From: Candidatus Rokuibacteriota bacterium
GTDB lineage: Bacteria > Methylomirabilota > Methylomirabilia > Rokubacteriales > CSP1-6
Direction of reading: 5' to 3'
Assembly (NCBI GenBank): GCA_003221695.1
Contig: QHSX01000065.1
Span: 89,888 to 153,887 of the forward strand
DNA length: 64,000 nt
Under the pieces are notes generated by a model, which was not told the DNA's origin, ran no database searches, and saw nothing but the letters and a program-made list of their open reading frames with translations. Each line of letters opens with the position of its first letter. The stretch's first letter is position 1. Positions 23,753-34,547 of this stretch are shown piece after piece. The position numbers and the translations under genes were made by a program.

Positions 23753-25029
23753 CGGCCGAGCGCGCTCGCGTAGGCGGTGAGGAGCCGCTCCACGCTCGTG
23801 TCCGCGCTCAGCCGCTCGGTCACATGGCGGCGGGCGCCCGCGCCGACGGACGCCCGCAGACCGTCGTCCGCGAGCAACGTCGCGATCGCGCGCGCCAGCT
23901 CCGCCGGCGCGCGTCGCTCGACGAGGATCCCGGTCTGCCGGTCGATCACGAGCTCCGGGGTCCCGCCGACGCGCGTCGCGACGACGGGCCGCCCCGCGGC
24001 CATCGCCTCGAGGATCACCCGGCTCAGCGCGTCCGGGATCACCGACGGTACGACGACCACGTCGGCCACCGGATAGAGCGCCAGGACGTCGCGGTTCGGC
24101 AGGGGCCCGAGGCGCCGCACGTGCGGGTCCGACGCGTCGAGCTCTCCCTCCCCGACGAACACGAAGAGCACGTCGGGGAACGCGCGGGCCACCTCGCCCG
24201 CCGCCGCCGTGAGATCGGCGGTGCCTTTCCCGGGCGAGAACTTGCCGACGTAGAGGACGATCCGACGGCCGCCAAGCCCGAGACGGTCGCGCAGCGCCTC
24301 GACCTCCCCGGGCGAGGGCGGCGCGGCGGCCGGCGGGACGTTGTAGATCGCCTGAACGCGTCGCACGCCCTCGAGGAGACCCGAGCGCCGGTAAATGTCG
24401 AGGATCCCCTGGCTCACACCGATGACGCCGTCGACACGACGTAAGAAGCGCTGTTTCACCCGCGCGTCCAGCCAGAAGTAGAGGAACGCGAGCTTCGAGC
24501 GGAGCTTCCGGCGCGGGTTCTTCACGTACAGGGTGAAGTACTCCTCGGAGCACTCCCGCCAAAGCTTCCGCACGCTGCAGTCGGGCGGCATGCGGTCGTC
24601 ATGGTGGAGGCAGACCGGCGCAGCGTTGATGATCGAGCCGTCGCGAATCGTGAGAAAGACGGGAACGCCCAAGAGCCACCCCGCGAGCGTCGCGGGAATG
24701 AGCGAGTGCTTGTTCTGGGCGTGAATCACGTCCGCGCGCTCGCGTCGCGCGACGCGGAGCACCGCGAGCGCCGCCCAGGCGTAGAAGAGCGGGTTCGCGA
24801 GCCACCTCGGGGGCGCCGGCTGGCGTCCAGGCTGGAGCTTCTTGGGAAAGGGGAACCGGACGATGCGGACACCCCCGGATTCCGCCCGCTGCGCGGCGCC
24901 CCAGTTCGGCGTGACGACCGTCACGCGGTGGCCGCGCACGGCCAGGCCGCGGGCGAGCGCCTCGAGGCTCCACTCCGCCCCGCCCGGGGCGAACGGCGGG
25001 AAGTACTCGTTGACGAGGCAGATGTTCAC
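23749..25029 (-). CDS. GT4-family glycosyltransferase
   Basis: Retaining GT-B transferase of 426 residues that begins [20 protein letters not shown], the classic N-terminus with the acceptor-side GG-x-E loop. The donor domain shows [45 protein letters not shown], and [19 protein letters not shown] with the E-x7-E motif. A mid-protein insertion (residues about 120-200) contains three cysteines ([21 protein letters not shown]), a feature seen in a GT4 subgroup that binds a structural metal or forms disulfides. GTG 25029 overlaps the upstream stop as GTGA. Substrate unknown. Confidence 0.87.
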   Translation of the reverse strand: MNICLVNEYFPPFAPGGAEWSLEALARGLAVRGHRVTVVTPNWGAAQRAESGGVRIVRFPFPKKLQPGRQPAPPRWLANPLFYAWAALAVLRVARRERADVIHAQNKHSLIPATLAGWLLGVPVFLTIRDGSIINAAPVCLHHDDRMPPDCSVRKLWRECSEEYFTLYVKNPRRKLRSKLAFLYFWLDARVKQRFLRRVDGVIGVSQGILDIYRRSGLLEGVRRVQAIYNVPPAAAPPSPGEVEALRDRLGLGGRRIVLYVGKFSPGKGTADLTAAAGEVARAFPDVLFVFVGEGELDASDPHVRRLGPLPNRDVLALYPVADVVVVPSVIPDALSRVILEAMAAGRPVVATRVGGTPELVIDRQTGILVERRAPAELARAIATLLADDGLRASVGAGARRHVTERLSADTSVERLLTAYASALGR

Positions 25030-25817
25030 GGCCGGAGCCGCGCGACGACGCGGAAGCCGGTGGACTCCGCGGGGCGCGCGAGCGCGACGTCGCGCTTCCA
25101 GCGGCTGAGCCGCGCGTAGAGGCGGAGCGAGACGCCGCCGAGGGCGTCGATCACGCCCGCCCACGGCGTGTCGTAGACGACGGGCATGAGCGGGCCGATC
25201 GGCTCGAAGCCGCCCGCGCGGAGCTCGGCGAGGAATTCGGCCTCCGTGTACTCGACCTTGTGATCGGGATCGGAAAACGCGAAGAGCCCGGCGGCCCGCA
25301 GCCTCCGCCGCCATGCGGTATCGCGGTTCGGGCCAGAGACCAGGAGGCGCGCCGACGGCGTGAGCACGCGCCGGATCTCCCGGAGCACCTCCCGGCGCGG
25401 GTGGAGGTGCTCGATCACGTCGAGGAAGAGCGCCGCGTCGAAGCTCCGGTCGGGGAACGGAAACGGTCGCGCCAGATCCCACGCGAACACGTGCACGTTC
25501 TTGAGGCCGAGCGCGCGGGCCTCGGCCGCCGCGACGTGGAGCTGGGTCACGTCGTGGTCCATCCCGAACACCCGCCGTGCGCGCCGTGCCGCCTTGAGCG
25601 TGTGCGCGCCGTTGGCGCAACCGACGTCGAGGACGACGTCCGCGGGCTCGAGGTACTCCACGTACCAGTCGTGCCACGGCGCGTCCACGAGGTGCTTGGG
25701 ATGGATCAGGTGACGGCTCTTGCCCGTGTACCTGACGAGTCGCACGCCCACGGCCTTGCCGCGGCGGTTGACCGCGTCGACGGCGGCGACCAGCGGCCGC
25801 GGCCAGCGGACGCTCAC
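25026..25817 (-). CDS. Class I SAM-dependent methyltransferase
   Basis: The 263-residue protein has motif I in [20 protein letters not shown], motif [16 protein letters not shown], motif [22 protein letters not shown], and a typical post-IV strand [19 protein letters not shown]. An N-terminal region of about 55 residues ([18 protein letters not shown]) precedes the fold. It overlaps its neighbours by 4 nt on both sides, so it is co-translated with a GT4 and a NodB-like deacetylase. Sugar O- or N-methylation is the likely role; the target is not visible. Confidence 0.82.
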   Translation of the reverse strand: MSVRWPRPLVAAVDAVNRRGKAVGVRLVRYTGKSRHLIHPKHLVDAPWHDWYVEYLEPADVVLDVGCANGAHTLKAARRARRVFGMDHDVTQLHVAAAEARALGLKNVHVFAWDLARPFPFPDRSFDAALFLDVIEHLHPRREVLREIRRVLTPSARLLVSGPNRDTAWRRRLRAAGLFAFSDPDHKVEYTEAEFLAELRAGGFEPIGPLMPVVYDTPWAGVIDALGGVSLRLYARLSRWKRDVALARPAESTGFRVVARLRP

Positions 25818-26614
25818 CGCGTCCCCCGCCCGAGACGCTCGCCGGCCTCCCGCACGGTGACGAAGGTCGTCACGCGGTCACGGAGCACGCGCCGGAGCGC
25901 GTCGAGCCCGCCGAGCACCACGTCCCGGTCGTGCAGCGCGACGACGTCGCCGTCCGTGACCCACGTGAGGCCGGCCACCGGGCCGAAGCGCCCGGGGTCG
26001 AGGCAGGAGACGTAGCGGATACCGGCCGCGGCCGCGGCATCCAGCGTCGCGCGCGCGAACACGTTGCCCGGCGGCACGAACGTGACGACGCGGAGACCGG
26101 AGAACTCCTGGAGGATCTCCTGCGCGCGCGCGACGTGCTCGCGGTGCGTCGACGCCGGGAGCCAGTCGTGGAACTCGCGATGGCACTCACGGTTGCCGGC
26201 GAAGAAGCGGGGCCGGAATCGCCCGTCCCCGAGAACACAGTGAGTGTAGCCGTGGTTGGCGATCTCCAGCAGCCCGCGCCGCGCGCCCTCGCGGATCACG
26301 GCCGCCGCGTCGGGGAACTTCCGCGGAAACGGCGTCACGCGGCCGTCGGACTCGACCCAGCCGGCGGTGATGGCCACGGTCATCCGCGCGCCCGCCGTCT
26401 CCAGCGCGCCGAGCATGGCCGTCCACTCACTCGCAGAGAGCTCGCGATACGGGCCCCAGCGCTTGATCGGCGGCAGGTATTTGAGGAACAAGAAGTTGCC
26501 CGGGAACGGCACGGCGAGCCGTCCCACCCGGACCCGCGTGAGGCCGTAGACCTCGTGCCGCTTCGAGGCGGCACCGACGTCATCGAGCCTGAGGGCGACG
26601 GCGACGCCAGTCAT
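25814..26614 (-). CDS. Polysaccharide-deacetylase-like (NodB fold) protein
   Basis: The 266-residue protein begins [14 protein letters not shown], whose LRLDDVG corresponds to the first NodB motif (TFDDG) in a modified form. It continues with [11 protein letters not shown], corresponding to the metal-binding H-x3-H motif. CE4-family enzymes remove N- or O-acetyl groups from sugars. The motif changes are those of a divergent CE4 branch found in glycan clusters. The start at ATG 26614 lies 35 nt inside the end of the upstream GT4 gene, a long overlap; no later good start was seen. No signal peptide is present, so it would act in the cytoplasm on a precursor. Confidence 0.7.
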   Translation of the reverse strand: MTGVAVALRLDDVGAASKRHEVYGLTRVRVGRLAVPFPGNFLFLKYLPPIKRWGPYRELSASEWTAMLGALETAGARMTVAITAGWVESDGRVTPFPRKFPDAAAVIREGARRGLLEIANHGYTHCVLGDGRFRPRFFAGNRECHREFHDWLPASTHREHVARAQEILQEFSGLRVVTFVPPGNVFARATLDAAAAAGIRYVSCLDPGRFGPVAGLTWVTDGDVVALHDRDVVLGGLDALRRVLRDRVTTFVTVREAGERLGRGTR

Positions 26615-27725
26615 CCACGACCTCGGCGTAGATTCTCGCGGTGGCCGCGGCGCAGTGGTCCCAGCGGAAGCGCCGGTCCACGCGCTCGCGGTTCGCGCGC
26701 CCGAACTTCTTGCGGAGCATCGGGTCCGAGAGGAGCTGCAGGACCCGTCCCACGAACGTGTCGGGCCGCTCGGGGTCACAGAGGAACCCGCCCTCTCCGT
26801 CCACGACGAGCTCGGGCAGCGAGCCCCGGCCCGAGACGACGACGGGAAGCCCGCACGACATCGCCTCGGCGACGCTCAGGCCGAACCCCTCGAGGGCGGA
26901 CGGGAAGAGCAGGAGCTCGGCCATGTTGTAGTAGTCCACCTTCTCCGCCTCGGGAACGTAACCGGCGAAGATCACGCGCCCGTCGCGGGCGAGCGGCCCC
27001 GCGAACGCCTCGAGCCGTCCGCGGAGCGGCCCGGACCCGGCCACGACGAGCCGCGCGTCGTCCCGCGCCTGCGCGACCCGGCGCCACACGTCGAGGAGGA
27101 CGAAGAGGTTCTTCCTGCGCTTGAGGCCGCCGAGGAACAGGACGACGACCTTTCCTTCGACGCCGTGACGCCGGAGGAGTGCCTCCGGGCGTGGCCCCGG
27201 CCGAAAGCGCCGATCCACCCCGTAGGAGACGACCGAGAACCGCTCGGCGGGGACACCGAGCTGCTCCACCGCCTGGCGGCGTCCGAACTCGCTCCCGACG
27301 ACGACCCGATCGACCGCGCGCATCACCCGCTTCTCGACGAGCGGGTTGAGCCAGCTGGGATCGAGGTGATGGTGGTGCGCCACGATCGGCACGTCGAGCC
27401 GGTACCGCCGCCGAGCGATCAGGGCCGCGGGCCCGATGTAGCGCAGCGAGTGCGCGCGCAGCAGGTCGAAGGGATGCCCGTCCCAGACGCGCTTGATCGC
27501 CCGCGGCACGACGAAGGGCGCGACCGGCCACCGGAGGCCCCGCCCGATGGGAAGCCGGTGGATCGTCCAGTTCGGGACACCGTCCGGATGTCGCTTGTGG
27601 CGCGCGAGCAGGATATCGATCGACATGCCGCCGTCGGCGAGGTGGCGCAGCAGCTCACGCTCGTACGTCTCGCCTCCGGACGTCGTCTCCGGATCGATGC
27701 CGCAGTGGGGAGAACAGATCCTCAC
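26580..27725 (-). CDS. GT4-family glycosyltransferase
   Basis: Retaining GT-B transferase of 381 residues. Visible motifs are VVVGSEFGRRQAVEQLGV, FSVVSYGVDRRFRPG, VVLFLGGLKRRKNLFVLLDV, ARLVVAGSGPLRGRLEAF and FPSALEGFGLSVAEAMSCGLPV with the E-x7-E donor-binding pair. GTG 27725 overlaps the stop of a 37-codon reading frame as GTGA. The N-terminus (CSPHCGIDPETTSGGETYER) carries the conserved GG-E loop. Close to PimB/WcaL-like mannosyl- or glucosyltransferases in pattern, but the donor cannot be named. Confidence 0.87.
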   Translation of the reverse strand: MRICSPHCGIDPETTSGGETYERELLRHLADGGMSIDILLARHKRHPDGVPNWTIHRLPIGRGLRWPVAPFVVPRAIKRVWDGHPFDLLRAHSLRYIGPAALIARRRYRLDVPIVAHHHHLDPSWLNPLVEKRVMRAVDRVVVGSEFGRRQAVEQLGVPAERFSVVSYGVDRRFRPGPRPEALLRRHGVEGKVVVLFLGGLKRRKNLFVLLDVWRRVAQARDDARLVVAGSGPLRGRLEAFAGPLARDGRVIFAGYVPEAEKVDYYNMAELLLFPSALEGFGLSVAEAMSCGLPVVVSGRGSLPELVVDGEGGFLCDPERPDTFVGRVLQLLSDPMLRKKFGRANRERVDRRFRWDHCAAATARIYAEVVDDWRRRRPQAR

Positions 27726-27831
27726 GTCCGCTCCTCGCGCGCCGCGACGAGCTCGATGTACGGGTTGACGCCGGGCGCTGCCCCGCCTCTGCGACCTCCT
27801 CTACTGCCTCCGGCGCTTCGGCGCCGACGCC

Positions 27832-27835
<4 letters not shown>
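27722..27835 (-). CDS. Possible 37-residue basic peptide between legC and a GT4 gene
   Basis: A short frame starts at ATG 27835, overlapping the legC stop as ATGA (27832-27835), and ends at TGA overlapping the GT4 start as GTGA (27722-27725). The peptide has an Arg/Gly-rich first half (MRRRRRSAGGSRGGRRGG) and an ordinary second half (VNPYIELVAAREERT). In a unit where almost every junction is a 4-nt overlap, the double overlap argues for real translation. Low complexity, small size and lack of a known family argue against. It may simply be a translational bridge between legC and the GT4 gene. Confidence 0.35.
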
Positions 27836-28997
<1,162 letters not shown>

Positions 28998-29001
<4 letters not shown>

Positions 29002-29987
29002 GGTCGCCCTCGCTCGCGCTCCCGCCAGGCGCGGTACCACGCGAAAGTCTCGCGCACGCCCGCCTCGAGGGTGACCTTCGGCACGTAGCCGGTCAGCGCC
29101 CGGAGTTTCGTCAGGTCCGGGCAACGGCGCCCGACCGAGCCCGGAGGCGCCGGGCGCGGCTCGATCCGCGGCGCGAACTCGGCGGCCTTCAGGACGAGCG
29201 CCAGAAGGTCGGCGACCGCCGTCTCCTCCGTATCGTTGCCGATGTTGACGATCTCCCCCCATGCGCGCTCGGTGATCGTGAGGCGCAGGATCGCGTCCAC
29301 GGCGTCGTCCACGTGGCAGAAGGCGCGTCGTTGCTCGAGCCCGTAGACCCGGAACGGGTCCTCGCGGTCGAGGGCGCGCAGGCAGAGCTCGGGGATCACG
29401 TGATCGGCGCCCATCCGGGGCCCGTACACGTTGTGCAGGCGGCCGATCACGAACCTGAGCCCCTTGGCGCGGGCGTAGTGGATCACGGCGGCCTCGCCGA
29501 GGATCTTGGTCGCGGCGTACGCGGCCCGCGGGCTCTCGATGTCGTCCACGGTCAGCGGCACGGCCTCCGGCGTCGGCACCGGCACCGTACCCCGGCCGAC
29601 GCCGCCCGCGTACGTCTCGCTCGTGGAGGAGAAGAAGAGCACGCCGGCCGTCGGCGTACTCCACTCCAGGACGTTGAGCGTGGCGAGCGTGTTCACCCGG
29701 ACCACACGGGCGGGATCGCCGGTGACGTGGCGCACGCCGACGACCGCCGCGAGCATGAAGACCTGCTCCCACTCCCGTGGCAGACCCGCGAGCGCGCCGG
29801 GATCCGTCAGGTCCGCCTTCACGAGCTCGACCGACGGACGCGCGAGCAGCGCGGCGAGCTCGGCGTCGGTACGGCCGCGGGAGAGGTCGTCGACGAGCGT
29901 GATGCGGTTCTTCGGCTCCTCGCCGAGCCGCCGCGCCAGGTGGTAGCCGACGAAGCCCGCGCCGCCGAGGATCAGGATCCTAGCCAT
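28998..29987 (-). CDS. Extended SDR nucleotide-sugar dehydratase/epimerase (LegB candidate)
   Basis: The 329-residue SDR has the NAD motif ILGGAGFVGYHLARRL, the substrate loop FFSSTSETYAGG and the catalytic YAATK. The S-x-S-E-T-Y form, with Ser-Glu beside the catalytic Tyr region, is the dehydratase/decarboxylase type (LegB, Gmd, UDP-xylose synthase) rather than the plain epimerase type. Position next to LegC suggests it makes the 4-keto-6-deoxy intermediate (LegB). Position next to a nucleotide-sugar dehydrogenase equally suggests a UDP-glucuronate decarboxylase or epimerase. Sequence alone does not decide. It overlaps legC by 4 nt and the dehydrogenase gene by 8 nt. Confidence 0.72.
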
Positions 29988-31275
29988 AGCCGATCGACGC
30001 GTAGCGGACCTCGCCCGCCGCGCGCACGGCCTCCGGGTCGAGGACCCGCCAGCAGTCGTAGACGAGCGCGGGCTTCCGCAGGGACGCGAGGAGGGCCGGC
30101 AGGTCGAGCTTCGCGTACTCGGGGTGGTCCGTGATCACGAGGATGCCGTCCGCGCCGGCGAACCCCTCGGAGAGGCTCGCCGGGGTGACGCCGAGCCCGG
30201 CCAGCACCTCTCGGGCGACGAGGAAGTCGTGGCCGCGAAGCGCGAGCCCGGCGCCACGCAGGACGTCGAGCATTGGCAGGACGGGCGCGCCCCGCATGTC
30301 GTCGGTCGGCGGCCATCCCTTGTACGCGAAGCCGAGCAGGAGGACGCGCCCGCCCTCGAGCCCCCCGCGCGTCTCACGGAGGAGCTCGAGGAACCGGCGG
30401 GCCACGTGGCGTGGGAGGTGCTCGTTCAGGGCGCGCGAGCGTGGCACGAGCCACGGCTCGTGCCCCACGGCCCGCGCACTCTCGATCAGGATGTAGGGAT
30501 CCTTCGACAGGCAGCCGCCTCCGACGAAGCCGGGCCTCGCCAGATCCGGCCGCGGGTACTCCAGATTCGCGGCACGGATCAGCTCCAGCGGGTCGAGCCC
30601 GAATCGCTCCGCCATGAGGGCCACCTCGTTGCCGTAGGAGTAGATCAGGTCCGTGTGACAGTTGTTGATGAGCTTCACCATCTCCGCGGCCTCGAGAGAC
30701 GACACCGGAACGATCCGCGACGTGAGCCGGCGAAAGAGGGCCGCCGCCGCGTCGCGGCTCGGGCCGTCGAGCCCGCCCACGATCTGGGGCAGCTCCTCGA
30801 GCTCGCGCAGCGCCTGCCCCTGGATCGTCCGCTCCGGGCAGAAGGCGAGCCGCGCCCGGCCCCAGCGCGCGACGAGCTCCGGCAGCACCACGGCACGGCT
30901 CGCGCCGACGGGCACCGTGGATCGCACGACGACGAGCGTGTCGGAGTCGAACGCGGCGGCAACGGCGCGCGCGGCGTCACGGAGGGGCTCCAGCACGGGC
31001 TCGCGCGTCACCGGATCCACGGGCGTCGAGACGCAGAGCACGGCTCCATCGACGGGCTCCCGCGGCAGCTCCGGGACGACGCGCAGCCGTTCCTCGAGGA
31101 GCGCGGGGAGCTCCTCGGCGACGCCGGGCTCGTAGAGGTGGGGCCGGCCGGTCTGGAGTGCACCGACGACCCGTGGCTCACGGTCGTACCCGAGGACCGT
31201 CACGCCCTTCTTCGCGAGGGCCACGGAGAGCGTGAGCCCGACGTAGCCGAGACCGACGACCGCGATCCGGGTCAA
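29980..31275 (-). CDS. Nucleotide-sugar dehydrogenase (UDP-Glc / UDP-ManNAc dehydrogenase family)
   Basis: Four-electron NAD-dependent oxidase that turns an NDP-hexose into an NDP-hexuronic acid. The 431-residue protein has the three domains: RIAVVGLGYVGLTLSVALAK at the N-terminus, CVSTPVDPVTREPV, LAFCPERTIQGQAL with EMVKLINNCHTDL, the catalytic-cysteine segment FVGGGCLSKDPYIL, and the C-terminal VLLLGFAYKGWPPTDDMRG. FCPERTIQGQAL is nearer to the UDP-ManNAc/GlcNAc dehydrogenase branch (WecC/WbpA) than to UDP-glucose dehydrogenase. The TTG start at 31275 overlaps the upstream stop as TTGA and gives the conserved N-terminus; longer readings give unrelated sequence. Confidence 0.87.
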   Translation of the reverse strand: MTRIAVVGLGYVGLTLSVALAKKGVTVLGYDREPRVVGALQTGRPHLYEPGVAEELPALLEERLRVVPELPREPVDGAVLCVSTPVDPVTREPVLEPLRDAARAVAAAFDSDTLVVVRSTVPVGASRAVVLPELVARWGRARLAFCPERTIQGQALRELEELPQIVGGLDGPSRDAAAALFRRLTSRIVPVSSLEAAEMVKLINNCHTDLIYSYGNEVALMAERFGLDPLELIRAANLEYPRPDLARPGFVGGGCLSKDPYILIESARAVGHEPWLVPRSRALNEHLPRHVARRFLELLRETRGGLEGGRVLLLGFAYKGWPPTDDMRGAPVLPMLDVLRGAGLALRGHDFLVAREVLAGLGVTPASLSEGFAGADGILVITDHPEYAKLDLPALLASLRKPALVYDCWRVLDPEAVRAAGEVRYASIGYG

Positions 31276-32342
31276 TCCAGGAGCCCCTCGGCCACGTCGC
31301 GGTTGGCCTTCTCGAGGTCGGGATGGCGCCCGACGTCGAGCCAGTACTCGCGGATCGCGTACGCCGCCACGTGCTCGCCCCGCGCGAGAAGGAGCCTGAT
31401 CAGCTCCGGGGCGTCGAAGTACTGTCCACGCGGGAGCATGTCCACGACCGAAGGCTCGAGCACGTAGATGCCGGCGTTGATCGGAAATTCCTTCCGCGGC
31501 TTCTCGTCGACGCGCTCGATGCGCTCGCCCCGGAGCGCGAACTCCCCGTACGGGATCTCGATCTGGTAGAGCGAGACGCCCACGGTCATCGCCGCACCGA
31601 CCCGGGCCCGGTGGAACTCCCACATCGCCCGAAAGTCGCACTTGGTGAGGATGTCGCCGTTGACCACGAAGAACGGCACGTCCAGCCCGTCGCGCACGAG
31701 CGTCAACGCGCCCATCGTGCCGAGCGGCTCCGGCTCCTCCACGTACTCGATCCGGACGCCCAGCCGCTCGCCGTCGCCCAGGTGCTCGCGGATCAGCTCG
31801 GATTTGTGGCGCAGCGCGACCATGACGTCCACGATCCCCGACTGGCGCAGGCGCTCGATGAGCAGCTCGAGGATCGGCTTGCCCCCCACGCGGAGCATCG
31901 GCTTCGGGGTGGACTCGGTCAGTGGCCGGAGCCGCATGCCCTCGCCGCCGGCCATGATGACGGCGCGGCTCCGGAGGGGCGGCACGGGTGCCAGCAGGTC
32001 CTCGAGCCGGAGCAGGTCCACGACCGTGCGGCGCTCGTCCACGACCGGGACGTGACGGATCGAGCGGCTCCGCATCAGCGTGAGCGCCTCCCCGCGCGAC
32101 CCGCCCGCGGGGGCGACGACGGGCGTCCGGTTCATGACCTCCTCGACCTTCGCGTCGAGCGCGACGCCGCGCAGGAGCGCCTTGCGGACGTCGCCGTCGG
32201 TCATGAGGCCGAGCAGACGCCGGTCCCGGTCCACGACCAGCGCGACCTGCCGTCCGCTCCGCGTCATCGCCTCGAGGGCGGTCCGGAGGGTCGCGCCCTC
32301 GGGCACGAGCAGGTCAGCGAGCTGGGCCATCGCCTTGCTCAC
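31272..32342 (-). CDS. CBS-domain sugar nucleotidyltransferase (PtmE-like)
   Basis: The 356-residue protein has two CBS repeats in its first 125 residues (LVVDRDRRLLGLMTDGDVRK and IRHVPVVDERRTVVDLL). An NTP-transferase domain follows: AVIMAGGEGMRLRPLTESTPKPMLRVGGK, FFVVNGDILTKCDF, FPINAGIYVLEP and WLDVGRHPDLEKAN. This fusion is that of PtmE, which makes GDP-glucosamine for legionaminic acid in Campylobacter and sets that pathway apart from UDP-based pseudaminate synthesis. Its place beside LegG, LegI and LegC fits. The GTG at 32342 overlaps the LegG end by 29 nt; ATG 32330 is an alternative. Ligands of the CBS pair are unknown. Confidence 0.83.
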   Translation of the reverse strand: MSKAMAQLADLLVPEGATLRTALEAMTRSGRQVALVVDRDRRLLGLMTDGDVRKALLRGVALDAKVEEVMNRTPVVAPAGGSRGEALTLMRSRSIRHVPVVDERRTVVDLLRLEDLLAPVPPLRSRAVIMAGGEGMRLRPLTESTPKPMLRVGGKPILELLIERLRQSGIVDVMVALRHKSELIREHLGDGERLGVRIEYVEEPEPLGTMGALTLVRDGLDVPFFVVNGDILTKCDFRAMWEFHRARVGAAMTVGVSLYQIEIPYGEFALRGERIERVDEKPRKEFPINAGIYVLEPSVVDMLPRGQYFDAPELIRLLLARGEHVAAYAIREYWLDVGRHPDLEKANRDVAEGLLD

Positions 32343-33489
32343 GCTTCTGGATCAGCCGGGCATCGAGCGCCACCTCGCGGAGCACCTTCACGATGCGCGC
32401 GGCCGCGTGTCCGTCGCCGTACGGGTTCGGGAGGCCCTCGAGCCGTCGCCGGAAGCCGGGCGCGAGCACGGTCTGGATGCCGCGGAGGATCTCGTCGCGC
32501 TCCGGACCGACGTCGACCACGTTGGCCCCGCGGAGGCGACCCCGCTGGCGACCGCCGACGTTCACGACGGGCAGCGCGAACGAGGGCGCCTCGATGAGTC
32601 CGCTCGACGAGTTCCCGACCATCGCGTCCGCGTGTCGGAGCAGGGACAGGTACAGTCGGTCGCCGAGGCTCCGCGCGAGCCGCACGCGCAGCGAGTGCCT
32701 CGCGAACTCCTCGAGCCGCTGGATGATGGTCCGGCCCGCGGTGTCGGCGTTCGGGTACGTCACCACCAGCGTCGCGTCCACTTTGTCGAGCGCGGCGAGC
32801 AGCTCGTCGACGTGCGCGGCCGTATCGCCGTACTCCAGCGTGACCGGATGGAACGTCACGAGGAGCCACGGTCCCGGCGACGGCAGTCCGAGCGCCCCCG
32901 CCACCTCGTCGCGCGACAACAGCTCGACCGTGCGGAGCCGGTCGAGACCCGGGGCCCCGACCATGTGGATGCGCCAGGCCTCCTCGCCCATCGCGGCGAT
33001 CCGCCGCGCGTGCTCCGGCGCCGAGGCGAAGTGCAGGTGCGCCAGCTTGGTGATCGCGTGGCGGATCTGGTTATCCATCGCCCCCTCCGACGCCTCGCCG
33101 CCATGGATGTGAGCCACGGGGAGCGCGAACGGAAGCGCCGCGACGGCGGCCGCGAGCATCTCGAACCGGTCGCCCAGCAGGACGAGGAGGTCCGGGCGCT
33201 GCCGCGCGTAGGCGCGCGCGAAGCCCGCGACGCCACGCCCGGTGGACGCGGCCACCGCCTCGGGCGTGTCACCGGGCTCGTGCATCGCGATCCGCTCCGC
33301 GATCGGCCAGCCGTCGGCTTCGATCGCCTCGACGGTACGCCCGAAGTCGTCGGACAGGTGCATCCCGGCGACGAACAGGCGGAGCTCGATGTCGGGCGCG
33401 ACGCGCATCGCCTCGAGCACGGGGGTCAGGTGACCGTAGTCGGACCGGCCGACCGATACCACGCCGACGACACGCGTCGGGCCGCTCAC
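32314..33489 (-). CDS. legG: Hydrolysing NDP-N-acetylglucosamine 2-epimerase (NeuC/LegG-like)
   Basis: GT-B-fold hydrolase/epimerase that releases a free ManNAc-type sugar (2,4-diacetamido-2,4,6-trideoxymannose in the Leg route) from its nucleotide. The 391-residue protein shows VVSVGRSDYGHLTPVL, LVLLGDRFEMLAAAVAALPF, VAHIHGGEASEGAMDNQIRH, the VTFHPVTLE active-site segment and GNSSSGLIEAPSFALPVVN. These are typical of hydrolysing rather than non-hydrolysing 2-epimerases. The stop side overlaps PtmE and the start overlaps the LegI stop by 4 nt. Gene order LegI-LegG-PtmE supports legionaminic rather than sialic acid. Confidence 0.87.
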   Translation of the reverse strand: MSGPTRVVGVVSVGRSDYGHLTPVLEAMRVAPDIELRLFVAGMHLSDDFGRTVEAIEADGWPIAERIAMHEPGDTPEAVAASTGRGVAGFARAYARQRPDLLVLLGDRFEMLAAAVAALPFALPVAHIHGGEASEGAMDNQIRHAITKLAHLHFASAPEHARRIAAMGEEAWRIHMVGAPGLDRLRTVELLSRDEVAGALGLPSPGPWLLVTFHPVTLEYGDTAAHVDELLAALDKVDATLVVTYPNADTAGRTIIQRLEEFARHSLRVRLARSLGDRLYLSLLRHADAMVGNSSSGLIEAPSFALPVVNVGGRQRGRLRGANVVDVGPERDEILRGIQTVLAPGFRRRLEGLPNPYGDGHAAARIVKVLREVALDARLIQKREQGDGPAR

Positions 33490-34547
33490 GCGTCCCCCAG
33501 CGCGGCCCAGTCGATCACCTCGTCGGCGGCGAGGGCCCGCACGACGGTGCGGCCGAGGGCGCGATCGAGGTCCGCCGGCGAGATGCCGGTGCCGGGCCGC
33601 TTGACCGCGATCAAATCCGCGGTGAGCCGCTCGCCGGGACGGATGGCGCGCGCGGCGACCAGGCTCTTTCGCGCGACTCGGCGCGTGTCCGCCTCCGACG
33701 GCATCGGCCGCTTCTCACCGTCGCCGAGCGCCGCTTCGACCCGCCGGACGGCGCGCACGAGGCCCGCGAGCTCGTCCGGCTCGAGCGACGCCCGGTGATC
33801 CGGTCCCGGCAGCCCCTTGTCCAGGGTGAAGTGCTTCTCCACGATCGCCGCGCCACGGGCGACGGCGGCGAGCGCGATCTCGATGCCCGTCGTGTGATCC
33901 GACAGGCCGACCGGGCAACCGAAGCGCTCGCGGAGCGTGTCGACCGCTCGGAGGTTCGTCTCTTCGGCCGGCGCCGGGTAGGCGCTCACGCAGTGCAGGA
34001 GCGCGAGCGGCGGATCGCCGGCCCCGCGGATCACCGCGACCGCGGCCGCGACCTCGTCGAGCGTCGACATTCCGGTCGACAGGATGATCGGGCGGCCCTT
34101 GGCGGCGACGTGTCGGAGGAGGCGCGGGTTCGTGATCTCGCCGGACGGGAGCTTGAACAGCGCCACGCCGAGCGCCTCGAGCGTGTCGGCGCTCGCCTCG
34201 TCGAAGGGCGAGGAGAAGAAGAGGATCCCCCGCTTGGCGCTCTCGTCACGAAGCGCTGCGTGCGCCTCGGGCCCGAGCTCGAGCCGTCCCAGCATTTCCC
34301 ACTGCCCCTCACCGCTTCCGGTGGTCTCGGCCTGGTAGGCCGCCTTCGGCGCGTGCCGCGTGACGAGGGCCTCGGCGCGGAACGTCTGGAACTTCACGGC
34401 GTCGGCGCCGGCGGCCGCGGCGGCGGCGATGAGCCGGCGGGCGAGCGCGGGATCGCCGTTGTGGTTGACGCCGGCCTCGGCGACGAGGAACGCGGGCGCC
34501 GCCGCGCCGATGACCCGATCGCCGACCCGGAAGCTAGCCAGGCTCAC
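33486..34547 (-). CDS. legI: Nonulosonic-acid synthase (NeuB/LegI-like)
   Basis: Condenses a six-carbon N-acyl sugar with phosphoenolpyruvate to form the nine-carbon acid. The 353-residue protein has the TIM-barrel catalytic part with FLVAEAGVNHNGDPALARRL, DAVKFQTFRAEALVT, FFSSPFDEASADTLEALG, KLPSGEITNPRLLRH, PIILSTGMSTLDEV, LLHCVSAYPAP and GLSDHTTGIEIALAAVARGA. A C-terminal SAF (antifreeze-like) domain (LVAARAIRPGERLTADLIAV) closes the active site of the partner subunit. GTG 34547 overlaps the upstream stop as GTGA. NeuB (sialic) and LegI cannot be fully separated by eye; pathway context points to LegI. Confidence 0.88.
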   Translation of the reverse strand: MSLASFRVGDRVIGAAAPAFLVAEAGVNHNGDPALARRLIAAAAAAGADAVKFQTFRAEALVTRHAPKAAYQAETTGSGEGQWEMLGRLELGPEAHAALRDESAKRGILFFSSPFDEASADTLEALGVALFKLPSGEITNPRLLRHVAAKGRPIILSTGMSTLDEVAAAVAVIRGAGDPPLALLHCVSAYPAPAEETNLRAVDTLRERFGCPVGLSDHTTGIEIALAAVARGAAIVEKHFTLDKGLPGPDHRASLEPDELAGLVRAVRRVEAALGDGEKRPMPSEADTRRVARKSLVAARAIRPGERLTADLIAVKRPGTGISPADLDRALGRTVVRALAADEVIDWAALGDA